In this document: positions 34,178 through 42,350 of the stretch, piece after piece
Layout: the number at the start of each line of letters is the position of its first letter
How positions within the stretch are numbered: the stretch's first letter is position 1
Origin: Pseudonocardia sp. MH-G8
Lineage (GTDB): Bacteria; Actinomycetota; Actinomycetes; Mycobacteriales; Pseudonocardiaceae
Direction: 5' to 3'
DNA: 64,000 nt
Assembly (NCBI RefSeq): GCF_002262885.1
Contig: NZ_NKYF01000001.1
Coordinates: 186,001-250,000, forward strand
Position numbers and translations under genes: made by a program
Notes under the pieces: model-generated
The model's database searches: none
The model's input: only the letters and a program-made list of their open reading frames with translations
What the model was told of the DNA's origin: nothing

Positions 34178-34864
34178 ATGACCGTCACCCTGATCACCGG
34201 CGCGAACAAGGGAATCGGCTTCGAGACAGCCGAGCAGCTGCTCGAACTGGGCCACACCGTGTACATCGGCGCACGCGACGTCGAGCGAGGGGAGAAGGCC
34301 GCAGCGGATCTGGGCGCACGATTCGTGCAGCTCGATGTGACCGACGACGCGTCGGTGAGCGAGGCGTTGGCAACCGTTGATTCGGCCGAGGGTCGACTCG
34401 ACGTCCTCGTGAACAACGCGGGCATCCTCGGCGCCGGACCCGTCGACGGACCGACGGCGCTGCGCGTGTTCGACACCAACGCCGTGGGAATCGTCCGAGT
34501 CACGGAGGCCGCACTCCCCCTGCTGCGAAAGTCGTCGAACCCCACGGTGGTCAACCTTTCGAGCAGCATGGGGTCCTTCTGGGCGGTCAACAACCCCGAA
34601 CGGCCGGAGTTCGGCATGCCGTTGCCCCTTTACGCGGCATCCAAGTCGGCAGCCACCATGCTCACCGTCCAGTACGCCAAATCTCAGCCGGGGATCAAGT
34701 TCAACGCGCTCGAACCCGGTACCACCGCCACCGACATGACCGCTGCCTTCGGGATCGGAAGGTCGGTGACGGAGAGCGCCGCGACCGTCGTGCGCCTGGC
34801 CACGCTCGGCCCGGACGGCCCCACCGGGACCTTCACCGACGAACTCGGAGAGTTGGGCTGGTAG
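34178..34864 (+). CDS. Short-chain dehydrogenase/reductase (SDR)
   Basis: 228 residues from ATG 34178 (GGAGGA upstream). Cofactor motif [14 protein letters not shown] at the N-terminus, NNAG in [12 protein letters not shown], and the catalytic set Ser in NLSSSMGSF with Tyr-x3-Lys in [13 protein letters not shown] turn (EPGTTATDM) closes the fold. It resembles the plant-carbonyl-reductase-like branch of classical SDRs, NADPH-preferring. Controlled by the divergent TetR protein through three operator copies; the SnoaL-like gene follows after 26 bp. Confidence 0.92.
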   Translation: MTVTLITGANKGIGFETAEQLLELGHTVYIGARDVERGEKAAADLGARFVQLDVTDDASVSEALATVDSAEGRLDVLVNNAGILGAGPVDGPTALRVFDTNAVGIVRVTEAALPLLRKSSNPTVVNLSSSMGSFWAVNNPERPEFGMPLPLYAASKSAATMLTVQYAKSQPGIKFNALEPGTTATDMTAAFGIGRSVTESAATVVRLATLGPDGPTGTFTDELGELGW

Positions 34865-34890
34865 GAACAACGGGGAGGAAGGACGACCTG

Positions 34891-35283
34891 ATGGCCGACA
34901 ACGGCCTGCGCAGCTGGTACCTGCGCTACGTCGCGCAGCTCAACGCCCACGAGTTCGACGGGATGGACGAGTTCATCGCCGACCGGGTCCTGCTGAACGG
35001 CGAGCCGGGCACCCGGGACGACGTCATCGCGGTCCAGGAGCAGGACGTCGACGCCGTTCCGGACCTCCACTGGAAGGTCGAGGAACTGCTGTTCGACCGT
35101 GACCGCATCGCCGTGCGTGCGATCAACACCGGCACTCCGGTGAAGGAATGGCTCGGCGTCCCGCCGTCCGGCGCCTCGTTCGAGATCGTCGAGCACGCAA
35201 TCTACAAGGTCGGCAACGGCCGGTTCGTACAGATGACGGCCCTGCACGATTCGGCCGAGATGCGTCGGCAGCTGACCGTCTGA
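34891..35283 (+). CDS. SnoaL-like/ester-cyclase-type NTF2-fold protein
   Basis: 130 residues from ATG 34891 with a GGGGAGGAAGGA tract upstream. It shows the SnoaL_2 pattern: [59 protein letters not shown] and [17 protein letters not shown]. It is distinct from the SnoaL-like protein at 8556. It lies in an operon with the SDR gene, so it may act on the reduced or oxidised product. Confidence 0.85.
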   Translation: MADNGLRSWYLRYVAQLNAHEFDGMDEFIADRVLLNGEPGTRDDVIAVQEQDVDAVPDLHWKVEELLFDRDRIAVRAINTGTPVKEWLGVPPSGASFEIVEHAIYKVGNGRFVQMTALHDSAEMRRQLTV

Positions 35284-35339
35284 CACCCCACGTCGGCCGA
35301 CCCGGTCAGGCCGTCGCCGCCGGCTGGAGGCCAGGCGGC

Positions 35340-35987
35340 TCAGTCCGGCACGGCGTGGCGATCGGCTCGGCCCGAGATCACCGTCTCCAGGGGTAGCTCG
35401 AAGTGCACGGTGGCGAAGCGGGGGTCGCGCTCCTCGTCACGGTCGTCGCGGATCTCCACGACCGGCAGGGAACGCCAGAACGGCTCGGCCGCCGGCACCC
35501 GGGTGTTGGTGTGCAGGTAGATCACGCGGAATCCGCCGTCGTCACGGACGAACTCCTGGCACGCCGCGACCAGCCGGCGCGCGAGCCGGGCGCGGCGGTG
35601 CTCCGGCAGCGTCGCCACCCGGAGCAGCTGCGCCACCGCCTGCCGATCCGCGTAGCGGCGGCCCAGCTCCTCCGGGTGCGGTGGCACGTTCGGCCCGCCC
35701 ACGCGGATCGCCGCGGTCGCGACGACCGCCCCGGTCGCGTCCGTCGCGACGAACATCGCCTGCCGCGGGTTGTCGACGTAGGTCTCGACCATGCGGTCGA
35801 GGTCCCAGTGCCATTCCGGCTGGTAGCCGTAGCCCAGGTCGTGCTCTGCGGCGAACAGCACGACCGCGCGGGCGCCGGCGAGATCCTCGCGCCGCACGGC
35901 ACGGCAGATCGTGTACCTGTCGGTCGCGGGCGGGGATGACGTGAGGGACGGGGCGGGGGGCGCCATCGGACGGAGGGCTCCTCTCAC
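35340..35987 (-). CDS. GNAT-family N-acetyltransferase
   Basis: 215 residues from ATG 35987, which overlaps the stop of the ABC ATPase gene (ATGA), fixing the start. The GNAT core reads MFVATDATGAVVATAAIRVG, QLLRVATLPEHRRARLARRL then VAACQEFVRDDGGFRVIYLH, with the R-R-x-R-L-A acetyl-CoA turn slightly unlike the usual Q/RxxGxG. A C-terminal strand and Asp/Glu-rich loop follow. It is the last gene of a five-gene peptide/nickel-type importer operon, so it probably modifies the imported compound or protects against it. Confidence 0.85.
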   Translation of the reverse strand: MRGALRPMAPPAPSLTSSPPATDRYTICRAVRREDLAGARAVVLFAAEHDLGYGYQPEWHWDLDRMVETYVDNPRQAMFVATDATGAVVATAAIRVGGPNVPPHPEELGRRYADRQAVAQLLRVATLPEHRRARLARRLVAACQEFVRDDGGFRVIYLHTNTRVPAAEPFWRSLPVVEIRDDRDEERDPRFATVHFELPLETVISGRADRHAVPD

Positions 35988-37615
35988 CGCTGCTCCCCCT
36001 GTCGGAGGGCGGCGTCGACGAGGCTGCGGGTGAACGGGTGGTGCGGGCCGGCCAGTACATCTGCGACGGTGCCCTCCTCGACGACCCGGCCCGAGTCGAG
36101 CACGACCACGTCCTCGGCGAGCCGGGCCACCACCCCGAGATCATGTGTGATCAGCAGGAGCGCGCACCCGGTCTCGGCCTGCAGTCCGGCGAGCAGATCG
36201 AGGATCACCTCCTGGGTGCGGGTGTCCAGGCCCGAGGTCACCTCGTCGCAGACCAGCAGCTCCGGTTCCGCGAGCAGCGCCCGGGCCAGCGCCGCCCGTT
36301 GCAGCTCGCCCCCGGACAGTCCCGCCGGTGCGCGCTCGATCGTGGCGGCGGACAGACCGACGCGGGTGAGCGCCCGACGGGCCGATGCGTCGTCGGGCGC
36401 ACCCCGCAGCAGCGTCGCGGTCCGTGCCACCTGCGCGAGCACGCTGCGGTGCTCGTCGAAGGACGCTGCAGCGTCCTGGAACACGTACTGGACAGCGGCG
36501 ATCTGCGACGCCGTTCGACGGGTGATGCCGGGCGCCAGCGGGACGCCGTTCCACCGCACCTCCCCGCCGGTGGGCCGGCGGAGACCGGCCAGACAGCGCG
36601 CCAGGGTGGTCTTCCCGCTTCCCGAACGCCCGACGAGGGCGACCCGGCGGCCGCGCCCGATCGAGACGGAGACTCCGTGCAGGACGGTGCCGGTGACCCC
36701 TCGGTGGCGGTGGGTCGCGGTGATCCGGTGCGCTTCGACGACCGGCGCCGGTCCTGGCGGTTCCGCCGGACCCGAGGACCGGGTCGGGTCGAGCTGCGCG
36801 GCGACCAGCGCGCGGGTGTAGGCGTGTTCGGGGTGAGCGAGCACCGCCGCGGCGGCGCCCGTCTCGACCGTGACCCCGTTCCGCAGCACGACCACCTCGT
36901 CGGCCAACCGGCGGACCATCGCGAGGTCATGGGTCAGCAGCAGCACCGCCACGCCCTCTGCCGCGATCGCGGCGAGCTCAGCGACCACGCGTTCGCGGGT
37001 CAGCGCGTCCTGACCGGTGGTCGGTTCGTCGGCCACGATCAGCACCGGGTCGCACAGCAGTGCCTGGGCCAGCACGACGCGTTGCTGCTGGCCGCCCGAG
37101 AGTTGGTGCGGGTACCGACCGAGGAACTGCTCGGGCTCCGCGACCTGGGCTCGGCGGAGGGCGTCGAGGACGGCCACGTCGGCCGCGCGACGACGCGCGC
37201 GCCACCCGGGCGGTGCCGGTGGACCGCTCCGGCGCCGGTCGAGATGGCGCCGGTCGAGATGGCGCCGGTCGAGATGGCGCAGCGCGGTCTCGCGCAGGAC
37301 GGACCCGATCCGGCGCACGGGGTTGAGCACCGAGGCCGGGTGCTGGGGGACGTACCCGACCGCGCCGGGTCGCGGAGCACGGCCGGGCGCCACGGTCTCG
37401 CCCGCCACCGTCACCGAGCCGCTGATCGCCGTACCGCCCCGGCCCTCCCCCATCAGCGCCAACGCCGTGGTGGTCTTGCCGCTGCCCGATTCACCGACGA
37501 GGGCCAGCACCTGACCGGCGCGGATGCGGAACGACACGCCCTCGACCAGTGCGCCCAGGCGGCCGTGCACGAACAGGTCGTCGACCTGCGCAACGACCGG
37601 ACCGGGGCCGCTCAC
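35984..37615 (-). CDS. Peptide/nickel-type ABC transporter, fused double ATP-binding protein
   Basis: 543 residues. The first half has Walker A GESGSGKTT near residue 38, signature LSGGQQQRVV and Walker B VLIVADEPTTGQD. The second half has Walker A GRSGSGKTT near 320, signature LSGGELQRAALAR and Walker B LLVCDEVTSGLD. The two halves are of DppD and DppF type, fused. Residues near 115-130 hold a tandem RHLD repeat encoded by a 15-bp repeat. All neighbours overlap by four bases. Confidence 0.94.
   Translation of the reverse strand: MSGPGPVVAQVDDLFVHGRLGALVEGVSFRIRAGQVLALVGESGSGKTTTALALMGEGRGGTAISGSVTVAGETVAPGRAPRPGAVGYVPQHPASVLNPVRRIGSVLRETALRHLDRRHLDRRHLDRRRSGPPAPPGWRARRRAADVAVLDALRRAQVAEPEQFLGRYPHQLSGGQQQRVVLAQALLCDPVLIVADEPTTGQDALTRERVVAELAAIAAEGVAVLLLTHDLAMVRRLADEVVVLRNGVTVETGAAAAVLAHPEHAYTRALVAAQLDPTRSSGPAEPPGPAPVVEAHRITATHRHRGVTGTVLHGVSVSIGRGRRVALVGRSGSGKTTLARCLAGLRRPTGGEVRWNGVPLAPGITRRTASQIAAVQYVFQDAAASFDEHRSVLAQVARTATLLRGAPDDASARRALTRVGLSAATIERAPAGLSGGELQRAALARALLAEPELLVCDEVTSGLDTRTQEVILDLLAGLQAETGCALLLITHDLGVVARLAEDVVVLDSGRVVEEGTVADVLAGPHHPFTRSLVDAALRQGEQR
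37231..37280. repeat. 15-bp tandem repeat inside the ABC ATPase gene (3.3 copies)
   Basis: The unit GGCGCCGGTCGAGAT is repeated at 37231, 37246 and 37261, with five bases of a fourth copy. The minus strand encodes DRRHL repeated three times, in frame, in a loop between the Q-loop and the signature motif of the first ATPase. Copy number could vary without breaking the gene. Confidence 0.9.
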
Positions 37616-38460
37616 GACGGACTCCGCGCGGCCCGTCGGGCGAGCAGCTGGTCGGAGGTCAGGTTCGTGCCGACCGACAGCGCAATGATCAACAGTGCCG
37701 GGATCACGGTCGCAGCCGGATTGACGAAGATGCCGCCGCGGTTGCCGTCGACCATGACAGCCCAGTTGCTGTCGTCAGCGGCCAGCCCGACACCGAGGAA
37801 GCTGGCCGACGCCACCAGGTACAGCGCCCCGGTCAGCCTGGTCCCCGCATCGGTGGTGACGACCCGCAGGATCGACCGCCCGACGTAGCCGACGGCGATG
37901 CGCCACCACCCCTCGCCCTGCAGCCGCATCGCCTCGACAGCGGGTCGCGCGGCCACCGACAACGCGCTCGCCCGGCAGATGCGCACCACGTCGGGGAGGT
38001 TGATCAGGGCCACCACCAGGGAGATGACGACCACCGAACCGGGGACCACGCTGGCGAGCAGCAACAGCACGAGCAGCGAGGGCATCGCGATCACGACGTC
38101 CAACGGCCGCATGATCACCTCGTCGACCGCGCGCCGCGCCGTCGTGGCCGCGACCAGTGCGAGCGGCACCCCCACCAGGTAGGTGACCACGGTCGCGAGC
38201 ACCGCGACGACCACCACCGACACCCCACCGACCAGCACCTGCCCGAGCACGTCCCGGCCCACGAAGTCGGTGCCCCACACACCGATCTCCGTGGTGAAAG
38301 CCGGGTTGCGCACGGCGTTCTGCGCGCTCAGCCACGGCCCGAGCACGGGTCCGAACAGTGCGACGAGCAGCGGTACGGCGAGCAGGACCAGACCCATGGC
38401 GAGCCCGGCACGGGTCTGGCGGGACGTTCCCCGCGGCCACAGCGACCCCGACGGGATCAC
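37612..38460 (-). CDS. Peptide/nickel-type ABC transporter permease (DppC/GsiD type)
   Basis: 282 residues from ATG 38460, overlapping both neighbours. The N-terminus has a membrane helix, then the OppC-type extracellular segment (TEIGVWGTDFVGRDVLGQVL). A permease core follows (VVTYLVGVPLALVAATTARR, the EAA-like loop VAARPAVEAMRLQGEGWWRI and PALLIIALSVGTNLTSDQLL). It pairs with the permease at 38457. Confidence 0.92.
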   Translation of the reverse strand: MIPSGSLWPRGTSRQTRAGLAMGLVLLAVPLLVALFGPVLGPWLSAQNAVRNPAFTTEIGVWGTDFVGRDVLGQVLVGGVSVVVVAVLATVVTYLVGVPLALVAATTARRAVDEVIMRPLDVVIAMPSLLVLLLLASVVPGSVVVISLVVALINLPDVVRICRASALSVAARPAVEAMRLQGEGWWRIAVGYVGRSILRVVTTDAGTRLTGALYLVASASFLGVGLAADDSNWAVMVDGNRGGIFVNPAATVIPALLIIALSVGTNLTSDQLLARRAARSPS

Positions 38461-39479
38461 CGGGACACCTCCGCGGCCGGCGCGAGGATCCGGGCGAGCA
38501 GGTCGGCGCCGAGGTTGAGCACCACCGTGCTGACGGCGAGCAGCAGCCCGATACCGGTGACGACCGGGAGGTCGCGGGCCGCGATCGTGTCCACGAGTGC
38601 GGTGCCCAGGCCGGGGAGGACGAAGATCGCCTCGATCACGATGACACCGCCGACGAGCCAGTCCGTGGTGCGGGCGAGCTGCTGCACGGCAGGAGCGACC
38701 GCGACCGGCAGGGCGTGCTTCAGCTGTACGGCGGTCTCACCGATACCGACGCGGCGGGCGTGGCGGACGTGCTCGGAACGCAATGCGTCGATCATGCCGG
38801 CGCGAATGAGGCGCGCGAGCGAACAGATCGGACGCGACAGCAGGACGATCACCGGCAGCACCAGGAGCGCCGGTTGGGCGAGCAGGTTCGAGTCGGCGCC
38901 GATGCCCGTCGGCGGCAGCCAGCCCAGCTGCACGGCGAACACCGTCACCAGCACGATGCCCAGGGCGAACTCCGGGAGGGAGTACAGGCCGACGGTGGTC
39001 GTGGTGACGACGCGGTCGAGGAGACCCCCTTCCCGCTGGGCCGCGGCCACGCCGAGGGTCAGCGACAGCGGCACGATGAGCACGAGGGCCACCACGGCGA
39101 GCGTCATCGTCACCGGCAGTCCCTCCGCGATCACGTCCACGACGGGCCGGCCGGTCACCAGGGATGCGCCGAGGTCGCCCTGCACGACGCCGCCGACCCA
39201 GCTCGCCAACCGCACGAGGACCGGTTGGTCGAGTCCGAGCTGGATCCGCAACCGGTCGATGGCCGCGGGGTCCGGGTCGTCACCGGCGATGACGACGGCG
39301 GCGTCGCCGGACAGCCTGCTCGTGAGCAGGAAGATCACGACCGCGACCGCGAGGACCTGGAGCACGCTGACGAGCAGCCGGCGAACGGCGTAGCGACCCA
39401 GCGTTCCGGGCCCCATCGGCCGGCGGCGGGTGGACGCGGCCGGCGCCGTGGTGTCCTCGGCGGCCACGGCCAGGCTCAT
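38457..39479 (-). CDS. Peptide/nickel-type ABC transporter permease (DppB type)
   Basis: 340 residues from ATG 39479, overlapping the binding-protein stop (ATGA). The first membrane helix (VLQVLAVAVVIFLLTSRLSG) is followed by the DppB periplasmic loop (GDDPDPAAIDRLRIQLGLDQ). The permease core then shows LPPTGIG and the EAA-like loop LIRAGMIDALRSEHVRHARR. The N-terminal 28 residues are a polar cytoplasmic extension. Confidence 0.92.
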   Translation of the reverse strand: MSLAVAAEDTTAPAASTRRRPMGPGTLGRYAVRRLLVSVLQVLAVAVVIFLLTSRLSGDAAVVIAGDDPDPAAIDRLRIQLGLDQPVLVRLASWVGGVVQGDLGASLVTGRPVVDVIAEGLPVTMTLAVVALVLIVPLSLTLGVAAAQREGGLLDRVVTTTTVGLYSLPEFALGIVLVTVFAVQLGWLPPTGIGADSNLLAQPALLVLPVIVLLSRPICSLARLIRAGMIDALRSEHVRHARRVGIGETAVQLKHALPVAVAPAVQQLARTTDWLVGGVIVIEAIFVLPGLGTALVDTIAARDLPVVTGIGLLLAVSTVVLNLGADLLARILAPAAEVSR

Positions 39480-41041
39480 GTGAGCCAGACCTTGTCGAAC
39501 CGCGCCCAGTCGAGGGTGTTCGCCGGAGCCGAGGGGTCGACCCCGCCCAGCTGGGGCAGGGAACCGACAAGGAAGTCGGCGAATCCCCAGATCAGGAACC
39601 CGCCCTCGGCGTGCAGCTGCTCCTGCATCCGCAGGTACAGCTCGCCACGGTGGGCGTCGTCGCCGGTGGACTGGGCCTGGGCGTAGAGGGCGTCGAACTC
39701 CGGTCGGGCCCACTTGGTGAAGTTCGTCGAGGAGTAGGACAGCAGCCGCTGCGAGATGTGGGCCTCGATCGGCAACGCGCCGGAGCGGTACGTGGCCACG
39801 ACCCCGCTGTCGCGGATGTCGCTGAAGTAGGTGTCCTTGTTGCCCTGCACCACGTCCAGGTTCAGTCCGACCCTGGCGGCCTGGTCCCGCAGGACCGACG
39901 CGGTTTCGATCATCCCCGTCCCCGCGGCCGAGGTGTCCAGGCGGACGGTGGCGCCCTCCAGCCCCGCCTGCCGGAGCAGGAACCGGGCGCGGTCTGGGTC
40001 GTGCTCGCGTTGCGGGATCTGGTCGGCGTAGTACTGGTAGCCCTTCCCGTACAGGTCGTTGCCGATCGTGCCGGAGCCCGCGAACAGCGTGCGCACCAGC
40101 TCCTCGCGATCGACCAGCGCGAACAGTGCCTGCCGGGCCTCCAGCCGGTCGAAGGGCGGCCGGTCGAGCTTCATCGCGAGCGCCTGCATCGAGCTGTTCG
40201 GGAGCCGGTGGATCGTCACGCGGTCCTCGTAGCTCGCCGCCGTGGTGGCCGAGAGGTCGTGCGCGTACTCGACCTGGCCGCCCAACAGGGCGTTGACCCG
40301 CGCCACCTCGTCGTTGGAGACCAGGATCTCCAGCGCGTCCACGTGCGGCGCGCCGTCCCAGTAGTCCGGGTTGCGCACGACCCGGAAGCTGCGGCCCGGT
40401 TCGAAGGACTCGAACCGGAACGGCCCGCTGCCGACGGGGTGCTCGAACTCCCGGGCGCCCTCGGGGACGATCCAGGTACCGAGCGCTGCCGTCGCGTTCG
40501 GGAACTCGGCGTAGGGCGCGCGCAGGGCGAACTCGACGGTGCGGTCGTCCACCGCCCGACTTGCGGCGAGATCGATCGACGCGAGGCTCGAACGCCCCCG
40601 CATCCCGGCGGTCGGCCCCAGCACGCGCGCATAGCTGTAGAGCACGTCCGCCGCACGCACCGGGCGTCCGTCGTGGAACCGGGCCTCGCGCAGCGTCACA
40701 CGCCAGCGCGTCTGGTCCGGCGACGGTTCGAAGCCCGTCGCCAGCCGGGGGACGATCGACAGGTCCGAGCCGTAGTCGGCGAGCTTGTCGTAGAGCGCCT
40801 TCGCGCGTGCCAGCTCCGCGTAGAGGTTCGTCTTGTGCGGGTCGAGGACCTCGGTGGCGCCGGATCCGGCGAAGGCGGCGCGTACGAGACCACCGGATTG
40901 CGGCGGACCTGCTGCCGGGCTCCCGTTCCCACCGCCACATGCAGCAAGAGCGGCCACGGCTCCGGCTCCCGCCGCGACACCCAGGAAACCGCGGCGTGTG
41001 TACCGGCCCGGGGCGGTCCGTCGTCCAGGCTCCTCAGTCAC
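39476..41041 (-). CDS. Peptide/nickel-type ABC transporter substrate-binding lipoprotein (SBP family 5)
   Basis: 521 residues from GTG 41041, chosen for GAGGAG six bases upstream. The signal peptide has a twin-arginine motif (RYTRRGFLG) and a lipobox (LAAC), so the folded protein may be exported by Tat and lipid anchored. The SBP_bac_5 domain follows: LATGFEPSPDQTRWRVTLRE, RFHDGRPVRAADVLYSYARV, GSGPFRFESFEPGRSFRVVR and NPDYWDGAPHVDALEI. First gene of a fully coupled operon. An AATCGATT dyad lies at 41083-41090 upstream. The ligand is not evident; peptides, nickel or a metallophore are all possible. Confidence 0.9.
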   Translation of the reverse strand: MTEEPGRRTAPGRYTRRGFLGVAAGAGAVAALAACGGGNGSPAAGPPQSGGLVRAAFAGSGATEVLDPHKTNLYAELARAKALYDKLADYGSDLSIVPRLATGFEPSPDQTRWRVTLREARFHDGRPVRAADVLYSYARVLGPTAGMRGRSSLASIDLAASRAVDDRTVEFALRAPYAEFPNATAALGTWIVPEGAREFEHPVGSGPFRFESFEPGRSFRVVRNPDYWDGAPHVDALEILVSNDEVARVNALLGGQVEYAHDLSATTAASYEDRVTIHRLPNSSMQALAMKLDRPPFDRLEARQALFALVDREELVRTLFAGSGTIGNDLYGKGYQYYADQIPQREHDPDRARFLLRQAGLEGATVRLDTSAAGTGMIETASVLRDQAARVGLNLDVVQGNKDTYFSDIRDSGVVATYRSGALPIEAHISQRLLSYSSTNFTKWARPEFDALYAQAQSTGDDAHRGELYLRMQEQLHAEGGFLIWGFADFLVGSLPQLGGVDPSAPANTLDWARFDKVWLT

Positions 41042-41196
41042 ACGACACTCCTCGTCCCGATCGACAGCAACCCGCGGAACGATAATCGATTTCAAGTGCA
41101 GCCCACAGAGCGGGGCCGAAGGTCACATGCACCGCGGTGTCGGGCGCTCATCGTCGTGACCGCGCCACGGTCAACCGGCAGCCCGTGGCCCAGGTT

Positions 41197-41224
41197 TGAC
41201 ATTCACCGATGCGCATATGAGCAT
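41197..41224 (+). promoter_or_regulatory. 28-bp element upstream of the Cys-rich gene, related to 41898-41925
   Basis: Both sites begin TGACATT, share ATGCG-N-AT in the middle and end in CAT, with 19 of 28 bases equal. This copy overlaps a TTGACA -35-like hexamer (41196-41201) and ends six bases before ATG 41231. It is a likely ArsR-family operator. Confidence 0.55.
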
Positions 41225-41230
41225 GGCACT

Positions 41231-41563
41231 ATGACCACCACCGAGCACGCCCCCGCCGAGCACCACACCCACACCCACGGCCCCGCCTGCGGCCACGACT
41301 CCGTCGTGCACCTCGACCACGTCGACTACCTGCACGACGGCCACGTGCACCGCGAGCACCCCACAGCCGACGGCGTGCACTACGACGAGTGCAGCACCTG
41401 CAGCTGCAGCAACTGCTCCGACTCCTGCGCCGTCTGCGACTGCAGCGACTGCACCTGCCCCACCTGCAACCACGCGACCTGCGCGTGCGCGCACTGCACC
41501 GACAGCTGCAACAACTGCACCTGCGCCGACTGCACCTGCTCGTCCTGCTCGCACGCCGCCTGA
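41231..41563 (+). CDS. His-rich/Cys-rich metallothionein-like metal-binding protein
   Basis: 110 residues. The N-terminal half is His-rich (HHTHTHGPACGHDS, HLDHVDYLHDGHVHREH) and resembles the small zinc-binding proteins common in actinomycetes. The C-terminal 58 residues hold 19 cysteines, nearly all in C-x-C and C-x2-C steps (CSTCSCSNCSDSC, CDCSDCTCPTC, CADCTCSSC), like a metallothionein but unlike the 53-residue mycobacterial MymT. In total there are 20 Cys and 16 His and no aromatic residue in the Cys tail. It lies 23 bp from the convergent ArsR gene. It is probably a cytoplasmic Zn(II) (or Cu/Cd) store released from repression when metal is high. Confidence 0.85.
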   Translation: MTTTEHAPAEHHTHTHGPACGHDSVVHLDHVDYLHDGHVHREHPTADGVHYDECSTCSCSNCSDSCAVCDCSDCTCPTCNHATCACAHCTDSCNNCTCADCTCSSCSHAA

Positions 41564-41586
41564 GCGGAGCTCACCCCCGGCGAGAG

Positions 41587-41892
41587 CTACCCCTCCGCGG
41601 CGTGCAGCAGCGCGTCGGCCACGATGTGCCGGACGTGCTCGTCGACCAGGCGGTAGACCCGCTCCCTCGCACGCTGCTCGGCGACGACGAGCCGAGCCGC
41701 CCGCAGCACCCGCAGGTGCTGCGAGACCAGCGGCTGCCGCACGTCCAGCGCCGCCACCAACTGCTGCACGGAGCGCGGCGAGTCGAGCAACTGCAGCACG
41801 ATCGCCAGCCGGACGTCCGCGGAGAGCACACGGAACAGCTCGGACGCGGCAGCCACCGCCGCCTTTCCGTCATCCATCCGCGTATCCGGCAT
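41587..41892 (-). CDS. ArsR/SmtB-family zinc-type metalloregulator
   Basis: 101 residues from ATG 41892. The winged helix reads FRVLSADVRLAIVLQLLDSP, then SVQQLVAALDVRQPLVSQHL RVLRAARLV. The last helix, DEHVRHIVADALLHAAE, has D, H, H and E spaced D-x-H-x10-H-x2-E, which is the alpha-5 Zn(II) site of Synechococcus SmtB (D104, H106, H117, E120) residue for residue. There is no alpha-3 cysteine site. It should therefore derepress on zinc (or Co/Ni). It is convergent with the metallothionein-like gene, and a related 28-bp element lies before each. Confidence 0.9.
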   Translation of the reverse strand: MPDTRMDDGKAAVAAASELFRVLSADVRLAIVLQLLDSPRSVQQLVAALDVRQPLVSQHLRVLRAARLVVAEQRARERVYRLVDEHVRHIVADALLHAAEG

Positions 41893-41897
41893 TCCGG

Positions 41898-41925
41898 TGA
41901 CATTAAGTCATGCGAATGTATCCAT
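41898..41925. promoter_or_regulatory. 28-bp element upstream of the ArsR gene, related to 41197-41224
   Basis: It starts six bases upstream of the ArsR start codon at 41892 and shares TGACATT, ATGCG and CAT with the element before the Cys-rich gene. On the gene's own strand it includes a TAATGT -10-like hexamer. It fits an autoregulatory ArsR operator. Confidence 0.55.
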
Positions 41926-41945
41926 CCAACGCCGGCCGGGGCTGC

Positions 41946-42323
41946 TCAGTTGACGTTCGCAGCCCCGACCGCGCGGTGGGTCGCCGCGAGATGAGCCGGG
42001 AGGTCGTCGACGTCGAACCGAGCTCCCGCCAGCCACCGCGCGAGCTCCGCGACGTCCGTGCGGGAGTGCAGCGGCCCGACACGAACGGCCGGACCGACCG
42101 GTCGACGCCGCAGGTCGCACGGCTGCACGACCACGAGCGGAGCGGGTGGGCGCAGGCGACACGCCACCGCGCCCAGCGTGCACCCCGAGACCACGAGCAC
42201 GCCGCGCCGGCTCCCCCGGACGGCGGCCCGGAGATCGGCCAGCAGCTGGTCGGAGAGCGAGCTGCGACACCCCGGCGCGGTGCACACCACAGCCGTGAAA
42301 CCAGCAGCGATCGCCGCGCTCAC
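41946..42323 (-). CDS. Small Cys-containing protein, possible thioredoxin-like [2Fe-2S] ferredoxin
   Basis: 125 residues from GTG 42323 (GGGGGG five bases upstream). GTG 42347 is an alternative and would add eight residues. I do not recognise a named family with confidence. Five cysteines occur as CTAPGC near the start, then GCTLGAVAC and VQPC, separated by an amphipathic helix (SLSDQLLADLRAAVRG) and short strands (GVLVVSGC, LVVVQPC). This layout recalls thioredoxin-like [2Fe-2S] ferredoxins. A Zur/Fur-type box lies 28-50 bp upstream, so it is probably made when zinc (or iron) is scarce. Confidence 0.6.
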   Translation of the reverse strand: MSAAIAAGFTAVVCTAPGCRSSLSDQLLADLRAAVRGSRRGVLVVSGCTLGAVACRLRPPAPLVVVQPCDLRRRPVGPAVRVGPLHSRTDVAELARWLAGARFDVDDLPAHLAATHRAVGAANVN

Positions 42324-42350
42324 GCCGGCCCCCCGGATCCCCAACACCCA

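Noticed and set aside
41083..41090. AATCGATT dyad before the peptide-type binding protein as a second GntR site
   Set aside because: It shares only ATTATCG with the 18-bp palindrome at 32626 and lacks its symmetry; too weak for a regulon claim.
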